Shown here: positions 47,582 through 56,227 of the stretch, piece by piece | Position numbering within the stretch: position 1 is the stretch's first letter | Layout: each line of letters starts with the position of its first letter | Source of the DNA: Coriobacteriaceae bacterium AF08-21 | Lineage (GTDB): Bacteria > Actinomycetota > Coriobacteriia > Coriobacteriales > Coriobacteriaceae | DNA: 64,000 nt | Direction: 5' to 3' | Assembly: GCA_027687465.1 (NCBI GenBank) | Contig: JAQCQR010000012.1 | Location: 1-64,000 of the forward strand | Translations under genes and position numbers: made by a program | Notes under the pieces: model-generated | What the model was told of the DNA's origin: nothing | Databases searched by the model: none | What the model saw: only the letters and a program-made list of their open reading frames with translations

Positions 47582-50164
47582 ATGGCAGACATTAAAATCA
47601 AGATCGTCAGCAATCCATATCAAGAAATTGTTCGGTTCTTCCGATGGGATAACGGCTGGCAAGAAATAACGACATCTACAAATCCCAATAGCGCGCTCCA
47701 TAGCACGAAAATCGTTAATGGTTTCTTCCCCTTTAAGGCCGAAGAGATCATCGACATCCTCGCCAAAGAGTTTGGCGGTGGCGACAAAATCGAATTGCAT
47801 TTTGAAGGAGCAGACGACGAATGGCAGGAGTTGCTCGCCATCTGCACCGAAGGGCCACGTGCCAACACATACGAGGCCATACGAGACGAGCGCTATCTAT
47901 CAAACGCCCGTGACGTCTTGCCGGAAATTGTCGAAGTCTTCAGAGAAATCCAGGGGCTTGTAGACGAAGCAGTCTCCGAGCGAACAAAAGTCTCTGAGCA
48001 AATTAGGAAGTTCACCGATGTCTCGAGCGACATTATCCCGCTGTGCGTGCTCGGCAGCTATAGCGCAGGCAAATCGACGCTCATCAACGCCCTCATTGGC
48101 ATGGAGATCCTTCCCAGCGGCGACGAGCCTGTAACGGCCCGCATATTTCAAATCAAACGTTCAAAAGACCGAGATCGCGCGATGGTTCAATTCTCCTGTG
48201 GCAACAGGCGATTCTTGCTACGTTTTGATCTTGATGGCCTCATGGAAAACAAAGAGCTTGTGGGGGAGCCCCTATACGACATGATTGCAGCCAAAGTCGC
48301 CGACTCCATGCCCGGTATGGCTTCCCATATGAACAGCGCCCTCAAGGTTCTTAACTCATACCATGCCGATGAAGACGACCGGACCATCTCCGATCTGATC
48401 AGAATCGAGGTGCCCTTTAGCGATACCGACCCGTGGCCCCATGACAGGGAGTTTGTCATCTTTGACACCCCGGGCTCAAACTCCGACTCCAACGCCGATC
48501 ACGCCCGAGTGCTCAAACAGGCAATGGAGGGCCTCTCGAATGGCCTTCCCATTTTCGTTGCAGAGTACAGCTCGCTCGATACGAAGGACAACAAGAACCT
48601 CTCTAACGAAATAGAGCAGATTCCCGCAATTGACGAGCGTTTTACCATGATTGTGGTTAACAAGGCCGATTCCGCCGACCTTCCCAAAGGCGGGTTCGAC
48701 GACGAACGAGTCTCGGACATCATGCGTCAGTCCATTCCATCCAGCCTCTATGGTCAAGGTATCTACTTTGTTTCTTCCATCCTCGGCCTAGGCTCAAAGA
48801 ACTCCAGTGAGTTTATAAGCGACAACTATGCCGAAAAATTCGAAGACCAGCAGCGTAAATACACCGATCCAACAAGCCGCTTCTACAAAACGCTCTACCG
48901 CTACGACATCCTTCCGGGACAGATCTCGCGCAGAACCAACCGCGAATCCGAAGCTTGCAAGGACCTCCTTCTTGCCAACAGCGGACTCTTTTGTATCGAA
49001 AATGAAATACGGCTGTTTGCCGAGCGGTACTCTGCCTACAACAAATGCAGCAGGTCGGAATCGCTCCTACAAGAAATTGTCTGCATAACCGAAGAAGAAA
49101 TTGCCGATAAGAAAACCGACCTCGAACAAAAGAAAGCACAGCGAGAAGCCGAGCTCGAAGAGGATAAGCGCAATCTCATCAACCAACTCGAAGACTGCAG
49201 AGAGCATGCAAGGCTGGACTCCTCGGCCAGCTATGCCGGCGCCATCGACAGGAACGTTTCCGCCGAGCAGTGGAAAACCAACCTTGACACGCTTCAGGCG
49301 CGTCAAGGCGTCATTACCGAAGACAAGCGAGAACGCCTCGGATACTCAAAACGGTCGAACGCAGCCGCGCAAGCGTTTGACTCAATCGCCCCTAACTTTT
49401 TCAATAGGCTCGGCGAATCGATAAAAGGAAGCCCGGCCAACACGCAAAAGGGCGTCGACCCCCAGCCAACATTTGGGTTAGCGGAGGTTGGCAAAGGCCT
49501 TTGTGATGACATCACCGATGCGCTCCAAAAAAGATCCGACGCAAAGGCTGCCGAAAGAACAGCCGACAAAGATGCCGCCGACCAACTCTTTAACGAGGTC
49601 ATCAATCACTATGACGAATGTACCGAGCAAATAGCTCAGACCATCGATGAGCTGTCGCAAAGCTATTGGAAGAATTGTGCGGAGCATAGCCGCGATGCCC
49701 TCTATCGCATCGCTACCAGCAGCGACAATCCTCTTTCCGAAGAGAAGCGCCAAGAGGTCGGCGATATCATTCTTAAATATCATGGCCTCGCGCTCGACAA
49801 GACAAAGGGCCCCATTTTCAGCAAGGCAGACTTTACCGAACTGAAGCTCATGGACCGTGTCATCTTTAAATCCGACAAGCTTTTGCTTAGGAAAGTCGAA
49901 GACAAATTCAACCGCGAAATCTCACGGTGTTTCTGCGAAGCACGCGCCGAAACAGAACGCGAGCATACCTACGGCTTTACCGAATGGCTCAACGAGCTGC
50001 TCGGCCAAATTACGAGCAATATCACCGACTACAACCCGGTGCTCCATGGCCATGTCGAAGACATCAACAGGCAAACCGCGGAGATCAACGCTCTCGAGGC
50101 AAAACTCGAGACGCTCAATAATCGAAAAGAGTACATTGCGCGCGTCATTAATTGGAAGGAATAG
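47582..50164 (+). CDS. Dynamin-like GTPase
   Basis: An 860-residue large GTPase. G1 is GSYSAGKS (residues 158-165), G3 DTPG (295-298) and G4 NKAD (360-363); a Thr in PVTARIF (near 185) may be the G2 residue. About 150 residues precede the G domain. Downstream is a long helical region, with a strongly charged coiled coil near 515-565 (EEEIADKKTDLEQKKAQREA and following). No transmembrane segment is evident. The arrangement resembles bacterial dynamin-like proteins, which remodel or protect membranes, some in phage defence. The ribosome binding site is weak (AAGGT). The ATPase gene starts 9 bases after the stop, so the two are almost certainly made together. Confidence 0.85.
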   Translation: MADIKIKIVSNPYQEIVRFFRWDNGWQEITTSTNPNSALHSTKIVNGFFPFKAEEIIDILAKEFGGGDKIELHFEGADDEWQELLAICTEGPRANTYEAIRDERYLSNARDVLPEIVEVFREIQGLVDEAVSERTKVSEQIRKFTDVSSDIIPLCVLGSYSAGKSTLINALIGMEILPSGDEPVTARIFQIKRSKDRDRAMVQFSCGNRRFLLRFDLDGLMENKELVGEPLYDMIAAKVADSMPGMASHMNSALKVLNSYHADEDDRTISDLIRIEVPFSDTDPWPHDREFVIFDTPGSNSDSNADHARVLKQAMEGLSNGLPIFVAEYSSLDTKDNKNLSNEIEQIPAIDERFTMIVVNKADSADLPKGGFDDERVSDIMRQSIPSSLYGQGIYFVSSILGLGSKNSSEFISDNYAEKFEDQQRKYTDPTSRFYKTLYRYDILPGQISRRTNRESEACKDLLLANSGLFCIENEIRLFAERYSAYNKCSRSESLLQEIVCITEEEIADKKTDLEQKKAQREAELEEDKRNLINQLEDCREHARLDSSASYAGAIDRNVSAEQWKTNLDTLQARQGVITEDKRERLGYSKRSNAAAQAFDSIAPNFFNRLGESIKGSPANTQKGVDPQPTFGLAEVGKGLCDDITDALQKRSDAKAAERTADKDAADQLFNEVINHYDECTEQIAQTIDELSQSYWKNCAEHSRDALYRIATSSDNPLSEEKRQEVGDIILKYHGLALDKTKGPIFSKADFTELKLMDRVIFKSDKLLLRKVEDKFNREISRCFCEARAETEREHTYGFTEWLNELLGQITSNITDYNPVLHGHVEDINRQTAEINALEAKLETLNNRKEYIARVINWKE

Positions 50165-50173
50165 GCTGATCGC

Positions 50174-53100
50174 ATGGGCATCAAAAACGCGATTATGCGC
50201 GCTGCCGATAAAGCCGGCAACGCGGTCGCAACTGTCTCGGTACTCAGCAGCTCCCAACTCGATGAGGTCGACAAAAAGCGAACAGCATACTTGTCAGAAA
50301 AGCCGAATCCGGCAGACGAGCAAGCTGTCGAGCTCACCAATCGGCTCTTGGCAACTGCCGCCGTTGAGCTTCACAACGCCTATCTGCCACAGCTGCGAAA
50401 TGTTTACGCGCCGATTGACCCCTCTATCGAATACCCCGCGGGCTTTAACGCCGACAACAACATCCGCTTCGTGAATATCACGAAGTGGATCGTCGACCCC
50501 AACGAGGACAGTCTCGAGAAGCTCGTAAATGTATACGACGTTCTTTCTGACGAAGACTGCAACATTGCGCTGGTTTTTAATCGCACCAGCGCAAGTACCG
50601 AGGTATTCCTCGCAGTCGTCAATAGCGACAATGCCCGTGACAACATCGACGCCGATAATTTTTCCCGGCGCATGTCGGATGCCCTGAGGGGCAACTTCCC
50701 CGGTTCCGAAGTGGGACCCGCCAACCGCGGCCCCATTCCGTGTCTAGACAATCGACGCTCGTCTTCGGTTGCCGCCGTTTCGAATATTCCAGCCGAAAAG
50801 AACGAGAAGTTCGTCACGCAAACCATCGAGAAAGTTCTCGACGGCATTGTGCCTGGCAGGCCGAGCGAAGACTACACTATCGTGCTGCTCGCAACCCCGA
50901 TTCACGATATCGAATCGCGTAAACTCCGCCTCGCCGAGCTCCACACGCTGCTGACGCCCTATGCCTCATGGACGACCAACTATACCTACCACCAAAACGA
51001 CTCCATCGGATCGTCCGCGACGATTGGCATCAATGCAGGCGTGAGCGCCGGCAGACAGGTGGGAAACAATCAGGCTGTTGCTCAAAACTACAACGAGACA
51101 GACTCGACAAACGGGTCGGTCTCGGAATCGAGCAACGAGAGCGTAACCGACTCGTCCACATCGACCGAAAGCATCACGGATACGGTCACCGACGGCAGAA
51201 ATGAGTCCTCGAGCGGGAGCGTAAGCCTAGGTGTAGGCGCAGGAAAAGGCCCGGGTGCATCCGCAGGCGTATACGGTGGCGGCAATCTCGGCATATCCGC
51301 AAGTCACACCGAGGGCTCGTCGCACTCCACGTCTACAGCAAAAGGCACGAGCTCATCTACCGGCAAGGCCATATCCAACTCGCTCGGCAAAGCCGTCACC
51401 AGCGGTGTTGGCAAGGCCGTCTCTAAGGGAGCCTCCGTGACTTCCGGTGTTTCGCAAGCCGTAAATCTCGGCGCCAACTTTGGCGGATCGTTCGCACGCT
51501 CAAGCACGATCACCGCTACCATCGGCGCCGACGAAGGCATCACACAGACGTTCAAGAATTACTCCATCCAACACGCGCTCGAAATACTCGAGTTGCAAAT
51601 GAAGCGCTACGACCTTGCCTCGGCACTCGGCATGTGGGACTTTTGCGCCTACGTGCTATCAGAAGACCACAACGTCGCGAACAACGTTGCCCACACCTAC
51701 CTCGCCCTCACCCAGGGCAAAGAGTCCTATATGTCTCAGGCTGCGGTAAACCTCTGGCGTGGAGACCTCGGAGAGCAAAGTGCCGACGCCGCGGCAATCT
51801 GCTCCTACCTTCGCGATTTGCGCCATCCTGTTTTTGCCCTCTCCCCCGCCCTGCTCGATCAACATCCGAGCTTTTCGGTCTATCCGGCAACAGTCGATGC
51901 AACCGCCGCCCTATCGGGCAAGGAGCTGGCTTATTCGCTCAATTTCCCCAAGAAATCCGTCCCAGGGCTGCCCGTTATCGAGTGTGCGTCTTTTGGACGC
52001 AATGTCTCAACGTTCGATGGCACGCAGCCCCAACAAGGCCTTTGCATAGGCAAGGTTTTCCACATGCATCGCGAGGAACGCATTAGGACGTTCCTGTCAA
52101 AAGACTCGCTCGCCTCGCACACCTTTGTTACGGGCAGCACCGGCGCAGGAAAGACCAATACCGTCTGCCGCATCCTCGATCAGGCGCTCGATCAGCAGGT
52201 CAAATTCCTTGTCATTGAACCTGCCAAGGGCGAATACAAGGACGTGTACGGGGGCCGCGAAGACGTAAACGTCTTTGGAACCAATCCAGAATTCACGCCG
52301 CTCCTGCGCATCAATCCTTTTAGCTTCCCGTCCGGCATCCATGTGCTGGAACACCTCGACCGACTCGTTGAGATCTTTAATGTTTGCTGGCCCATGTACG
52401 CCGCCATGCCCGCCGTCCTTAAAGACGCTGTCGCCAGGTCATACGAAGACTGCGGATGGGATCTTGCCGCTTCTGATAACCCATATGGAGCCGATTTCTT
52501 TCCCTGCTTTGCAGATGTTGCCCGCAACGTCCGCGAGATTCTCGACTCCAGCGAGTACGATGCCGAAAATAAGGGCGCCTACAAGGGGTCGCTGCTCACA
52601 CGTCTCAACTCGCTCACCAACGGGCTCAACGGCATGATGCTTTCGTCGAACGAAGTCGATGCTAGCGTGCTTTTTGACGCCAACACAGTCATCGATCTAT
52701 CGCGCATTGGCTCCGCCGAAGCAAAATCCCTACTCATGGGTCTTCTTGTACTCAAACTTCAAGAACATCGCATGGCCGAGAAAAAGGGCATGAACCAGCC
52801 GCTTCGTCATCTGACCGTGCTTGAAGAGGCGCACAACTTGCTTAAGCGATCGTTGAGCAGCCAAGGCTCGGAGAGCGGCGACCTGACAGGCAAGAGCATC
52901 GAAATGATCTCAAATGCCATCGCCGAGATGCGTACATACGGCGAAGGCTTCATCATCGCCGACCAGGCGCCCGGCCTTCTCGATATGGCAGCCATTCGCA
53001 ACACAAATACCAAGATCATCCATCGCCTGCCCGATCTTTCGGACCGCGAGCTCGCCGGTCGCGCCGCCAACCTCAACGACCAACAGATCGTCGAGTTGGC

Positions 53101-53665
53101 GCGTCTGCCTAAAGGCGTTGCGGCGATCTATCAGAATGACTGGGTCGAACCGGTGCTTTGCAAGATCGCCAAAGCAGAAGAAGGCGAGCGCTTTACCTAC
53201 AACCGTCCCATCGAAGACACCACAGACAACCAACACGATGACGCTCTTTCCGTAGCGCGCATGTTGGCATACGGCATCAGCATTGGAACCGAGGCGGAAC
53301 TGCATAGCATTCGCGAACGGCTCGATCGCCTCCATATCGGCGCGTCTACAAGGGTCAGTATTCTGCGCACCGCCCAAAACCCGCCCAACGAACCGCACAT
53401 GACCAAGCTGGCGCCCATTATGAGTGCGCTGTTCCCCGATGTCGTCAAAACGGTCGAACGTGAGCTCAAGAGCAGCAATGAAGCCGAGCAATTGACAAGA
53501 GCAGCAGAAGCGGCGCTCGGGGCTTCCATCAACCGCGAAATCGACAACCGCACCAGGCGAGTCATCATCCAGGGCATCATGACAGACATCCTGTACCTGC
53601 AAATGCAAGATTCAAAGTCATATGACGACTGGCGCAACTGGAACGAGAATTGCGAGGTGAGCTAG
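50174..53665 (+). CDS. HerA-type ATPase with N-terminal domain and Ser/Gly-rich insert
   Basis: A 1163-residue ATPase of the HerA/VirB4/FtsK branch. Residues 1-270 are a domain I do not recognise. Residues 275-445 are very rich in Ser, Gly, Thr, Asn and Ala, with no charge clusters. The motor domain follows: Walker A GSTGAGKT (654-661), Walker B LTVLEEAH (880-887), and FIIADQAPGLLD (927-938) where the Gln acts as sensor, plus NTKIIHRLPD (945-954). HerA ATPases pump or translocate DNA and in defence systems work with nucleases; VirB4-like relatives energise protein export. The start follows AAGGAATAGG. It lies between the GTPase and the toxin gene, whose GTG overlaps its stop (TAGTG). Confidence 0.85.
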   Translation: MGIKNAIMRAADKAGNAVATVSVLSSSQLDEVDKKRTAYLSEKPNPADEQAVELTNRLLATAAVELHNAYLPQLRNVYAPIDPSIEYPAGFNADNNIRFVNITKWIVDPNEDSLEKLVNVYDVLSDEDCNIALVFNRTSASTEVFLAVVNSDNARDNIDADNFSRRMSDALRGNFPGSEVGPANRGPIPCLDNRRSSSVAAVSNIPAEKNEKFVTQTIEKVLDGIVPGRPSEDYTIVLLATPIHDIESRKLRLAELHTLLTPYASWTTNYTYHQNDSIGSSATIGINAGVSAGRQVGNNQAVAQNYNETDSTNGSVSESSNESVTDSSTSTESITDTVTDGRNESSSGSVSLGVGAGKGPGASAGVYGGGNLGISASHTEGSSHSTSTAKGTSSSTGKAISNSLGKAVTSGVGKAVSKGASVTSGVSQAVNLGANFGGSFARSSTITATIGADEGITQTFKNYSIQHALEILELQMKRYDLASALGMWDFCAYVLSEDHNVANNVAHTYLALTQGKESYMSQAAVNLWRGDLGEQSADAAAICSYLRDLRHPVFALSPALLDQHPSFSVYPATVDATAALSGKELAYSLNFPKKSVPGLPVIECASFGRNVSTFDGTQPQQGLCIGKVFHMHREERIRTFLSKDSLASHTFVTGSTGAGKTNTVCRILDQALDQQVKFLVIEPAKGEYKDVYGGREDVNVFGTNPEFTPLLRINPFSFPSGIHVLEHLDRLVEIFNVCWPMYAAMPAVLKDAVARSYEDCGWDLAASDNPYGADFFPCFADVARNVREILDSSEYDAENKGAYKGSLLTRLNSLTNGLNGMMLSSNEVDASVLFDANTVIDLSRIGSAEAKSLLMGLLVLKLQEHRMAEKKGMNQPLRHLTVLEEAHNLLKRSLSSQGSESGDLTGKSIEMISNAIAEMRTYGEGFIIADQAPGLLDMAAIRNTNTKIIHRLPDLSDRELAGRAANLNDQQIVELARLPKGVAAIYQNDWVEPVLCKIAKAEEGERFTYNRPIEDTTDNQHDDALSVARMLAYGISIGTEAELHSIRERLDRLHIGASTRVSILRTAQNPPNEPHMTKLAPIMSALFPDVVKTVERELKSSNEAEQLTRAAEAALGASINREIDNRTRRVIIQGIMTDILYLQMQDSKSYDDWRNWNENCEVS

Positions 53666-54354
53666 TGGAGCTCAGGCAAATGAAAGTCGGCGAAGCAAAG
53701 CCGAGTGATAAGCATGGGTTTAATCCCGACAAGCTTATTGGTTCCGAATCAAAAGAAGCCAAGGCCGAGATTAAGAATGTCGGCCGTAATGAATCCCTTG
53801 ATCCCGACAAATTGATTAAGCCTTCGGTGGAATCGTGCGACTATCCTTCGAGCTATAAGGAGCGGCTGGACCGTACTCCAGCTACGGAGAATTCCCATGG
53901 CGAATGGTCGGGCGACCGAGGGGAATCGATGTTTGTCCCCACGGATGACAGACTTCGTGAGCTTCTTCAAAGTAAGGGTGTTGAGGGCATCAACTACAAA
54001 GATGCTATTCCTGACTTCAGCCCCATCGCCGAAGCAAAGGTAACCATACAAGGTATGAGCCAGCATAGGCTTTCGCTGATAGGCGAAAATGGCGAGCGCA
54101 TTGTCGGTAACTATGAAAAGGCGGACATTGAATGCGCAAAAGTTTGGAACCACGAGCGACGTGACGGCAAAGATGATTGGACGCCCCAGGGCGTCAGGAA
54201 ATGGCGCGAGGCAAATGGGTGCACCTGGAACGAGCATAATGATATGAAGACGTGCTCTCTTGTCCCGACCCTCGCGCACGAGACATGCAGGCATCTCGGC
54301 GGCGTAAGTGAAATCAAGAAGGCACTGAACCAGATTGGCGGCTTTGATGACTAA
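53665..54354 (+). CDS. HNH/EndoVII-type nuclease, probable toxin
   Basis: A 229-residue protein. The N-terminal 60 residues contain two similar motifs, NPDKLIG and DPDKLIK, about 30 residues apart. The C-terminal region has WSGDRGES (near 80-87), then WTPQGVRKWREANGCTWNEH and SLVPTLAHETCRHLGG, the order of elements in polymorphic-toxin nucleases of the HNH/endonuclease VII group (W-H-H type, with the first His changed to Asn-Glu-His spacing). No signal peptide or long delivery domain is present. The start is GTG at 53665 in the TAGTG overlap with the ATPase stop, with a GAGGTGA site. The following gene overlaps its end by 8 bases, as toxin-immunity pairs often do. Confidence 0.7.
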   Translation: MELRQMKVGEAKPSDKHGFNPDKLIGSESKEAKAEIKNVGRNESLDPDKLIKPSVESCDYPSSYKERLDRTPATENSHGEWSGDRGESMFVPTDDRLRELLQSKGVEGINYKDAIPDFSPIAEAKVTIQGMSQHRLSLIGENGERIVGNYEKADIECAKVWNHERRDGKDDWTPQGVRKWREANGCTWNEHNDMKTCSLVPTLAHETCRHLGGVSEIKKALNQIGGFDD

Positions 54355-54715
54355 CGACATGATTCTGTGGGGTAGGGATTTCTCACTCCCCGTCTATTAC
54401 GAGTGCGGCACGGATCAAGACGTCCTCGACATTCAAAAGGAAGCAAAGGACGCCCTGTTTGCAAGCTGGGATACCGTTGAGGGCAGCAAGGAAGCAATCG
54501 AAGATTATTGCCTCGAAAGAGACGGCGATCAGATTGAGAGCCCCGTTACGAATATCTTTAGATACGTTATTCCGACCAGCATCGTGATACTTCGAAGCGA
54601 TGATGCTCGCAAAGCGGCGCTCATGTGCAACTATCGCTTTGACCCCGAACATGGGCTTGCTGCGGTATTTGAAAACGAAAAACTTACAGCCGTCGTCCCC
54701 CAAGACGAGCTGTAG
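54347..54715 (+). CDS. Probable immunity protein for the nuclease toxin
   Basis: A 122-residue acidic, soluble protein starting MTNDMILWGRDFSLPVYYEC. The opening and general layout remind me of DUF6985/DUF2004-type immunity proteins (a short WGR-F-LP-Y strand, then a helix with EAKDALFASW), but I cannot be sure. Its ATG overlaps the last 8 bases of the toxin gene. By position and size it is expected to bind and neutralise the nuclease. It is the last gene of the island operon and is followed by a terminator. Confidence 0.6.
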   Translation: MTNDMILWGRDFSLPVYYECGTDQDVLDIQKEAKDALFASWDTVEGSKEAIEDYCLERDGDQIESPVTNIFRYVIPTSIVILRSDDARKAALMCNYRFDPEHGLAAVFENEKLTAVVPQDEL

Positions 54716-54740
54716 GCCAGCCATAAGCAACCGGAAAACA

Positions 54741-54785
54741 AAAACTGAGGTCGTCCCAATGCAACGTCGGGGCGGCCTCAGTTTT
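54741..54785 (+). terminator. Terminator of the island operon
   Basis: AAAACTGAGG with CGTCCC pairs with GGGCGGCCTCAGTTTT around a 12-base loop. A T run follows. It lies 26 bases past the immunity gene. Confidence 0.85.
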
Positions 54786-54815
54786 GTTATACGCATGCCC
54801 GCCGCGCATCCCCTC

Positions 54816-54970
54816 CCCCAAAATAAGTTGCGGTGAAATACGGACTGTTTGCCGGGTTTATTGGGCCCAACAGTCCGTATTCCACCGCAACTGATGAGGG
54901 GACGTGGTTAGGCGACGGGCTTGGCGCGACGGATGGCTGGGAACATCACCGTGATAGCGAGGATGACGCC
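54816..54970. repeat. Right direct repeat flanking the island
   Basis: Contains hairpin 54826-54849 with 54869-54892 (24-bp arms, one mismatch), then GATGAGGGGACGTG and the last codons of the intact MFS gene. It matches 47311-47466 in order and orientation. The hairpin can also terminate the minus-strand MFS gene. Confidence 0.75.
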
Positions 54971-56104
54971 CACGACAGCGATCGCACCGCCCGCGTAGCC
55001 GATCCAGGCGATACCGGGGCCCGACACCACGGCGCCGCCGATCGCCGTACCGGTGCCGATCCCCAGGTTGAACAGGCCCGAGAAGATCGACATGGCGACG
55101 GCCGACGAATCCGCCGGCGTGTACTTGATGAGCTCGGCCTGGAACGCCACGTTAAAGGCCGTGGAGCAGCAGCCCCATAGCGCGCAAACAGCGAGAACGG
55201 CGACGAGCGACGGTGCAACCGGACCCATGAGCAGCAGAGCCACCGGCACGCCGGAGAGCGTAATCGCGAGAAACGGGAACCGGTGCCCATCGAACAGGCG
55301 GCCAAACAGCCAGCTTCCGAGCAGACCAGAGCAACCGAACGCCGTCAGCGTCATTGTGATGGCGCCCGCGTCGACGTGCGCGACCTGTGCCAGGAACGGC
55401 TCGATATAGCTGTAACCCGCATAATAGCCGGTCGCCATAAAGACCGTGACCGCATAAAGCGCGATGAGGAACGGGTTCTTGAGCAGCTCGGGAAGCTGTT
55501 TAAGCGTAAAGCGCTCACCCGCCGGCATGGCCGGGAACACCGCTGCCTGGTACACCACCGCGGCGGCAGAAAAGACCCCGACCACGGCAAACGTCATGCG
55601 CCAGCCCACGGCCAGGCCGATGGCGCGGCCGATCGGCAGGCCAAAGATCTGCGCGATGGACGAGCCCGTGGCGATCATACTGATGGCGAGCGCCCCGTGA
55701 CGGGTGTCGACCAGGCGCGAGGCCATAATCGAGGCGACTGACCAGAACACGGCGTGCGCGCAGGCGACCACCAGGCGCGCGCAGACCAGGATGGGATATG
55801 TCGGTGCCATAGCGGACAGGAACTGGCCCAAGGAGAACACGGCGAGCACGCCGAGCAGCATGCGCTTGAACTCGAAGCGCGAGGCAAACACCATAAGCGG
55901 CAACGACAGCAGCATGACGCCCCAGGCGTAGACCGAGATCATGATGCCGGCCTGGGCCTCGGTGAGCGAGAACGACGCGGCAATATCAGTCAGAAGGCCA
56001 ATGGGCATGAACTCCGACGTGTTGAATACGAACGCGCAACAGGCGAGCCCGATAATCGGGAGCCACTGCTTGAGTGAGATGCCATCTTGTCTTGCCTGAG
56101 TCAT
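54908..56104 (-). CDS. MFS transporter, DHA1 sugar/drug efflux type
   Basis: A 398-residue, 12-helix permease. It matches SotB/YdhP-like efflux proteins: CAFVFNTSEFMPIGLLTDIA in TM1, and RMLLGVLAVFSLGQFLSAMA with the loop between TM2 and TM3. These export sugars or drugs by proton antiport; the substrate here is unknown. TATAAT at 56140-56145 is a good -10. Its C-terminus is duplicated as a remnant at 47402, suggesting recombination next to this gene when the island arrived. Confidence 0.9.
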   Translation of the reverse strand: MTQARQDGISLKQWLPIIGLACCAFVFNTSEFMPIGLLTDIAASFSLTEAQAGIMISVYAWGVMLLSLPLMVFASRFEFKRMLLGVLAVFSLGQFLSAMAPTYPILVCARLVVACAHAVFWSVASIMASRLVDTRHGALAISMIATGSSIAQIFGLPIGRAIGLAVGWRMTFAVVGVFSAAAVVYQAAVFPAMPAGERFTLKQLPELLKNPFLIALYAVTVFMATGYYAGYSYIEPFLAQVAHVDAGAITMTLTAFGCSGLLGSWLFGRLFDGHRFPFLAITLSGVPVALLLMGPVAPSLVAVLAVCALWGCCSTAFNVAFQAELIKYTPADSSAVAMSIFSGLFNLGIGTGTAIGGAVVSGPGIAWIGYAGGAIAVVGVILAITVMFPAIRRAKPVA

Positions 56105-56139
56105 GTAGGAACCTCTCCGATTGTCCTGAGCGGTGGGCG

Positions 56140-56145
56140 ATTATA
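56140..56145 (-). promoter_or_regulatory. MFS gene -10 element
   Basis: TATAAT on the minus strand, 36 bases before the ATG; the -35 is weak. Confidence 0.45.
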
Positions 56146-56154
56146 TAGCAACGG

Positions 56155-56183
56155 CCCCGCATCCGTCAGCAACAGATGCGGGG
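56155..56183 (-). terminator. Hairpin after feoB
   Basis: CCCCGCATC and GATGCGGGG form a 9-bp stem 45 bases after the feoB stop. There is no T-tract on the minus strand, so efficiency is uncertain. Confidence 0.5.
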
Positions 56184-56227
56184 TCGCAATCAACTCAATA
56201 CACAGGGGTTGCGCCGTCAATAAATAG

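Noticed and set aside
47582..54715. Prophage or integrative element
   Set aside because: No integrase, structural phage gene, relaxase or tRNA attachment site is present; only the flanking MFS-derived repeats suggest mobility.
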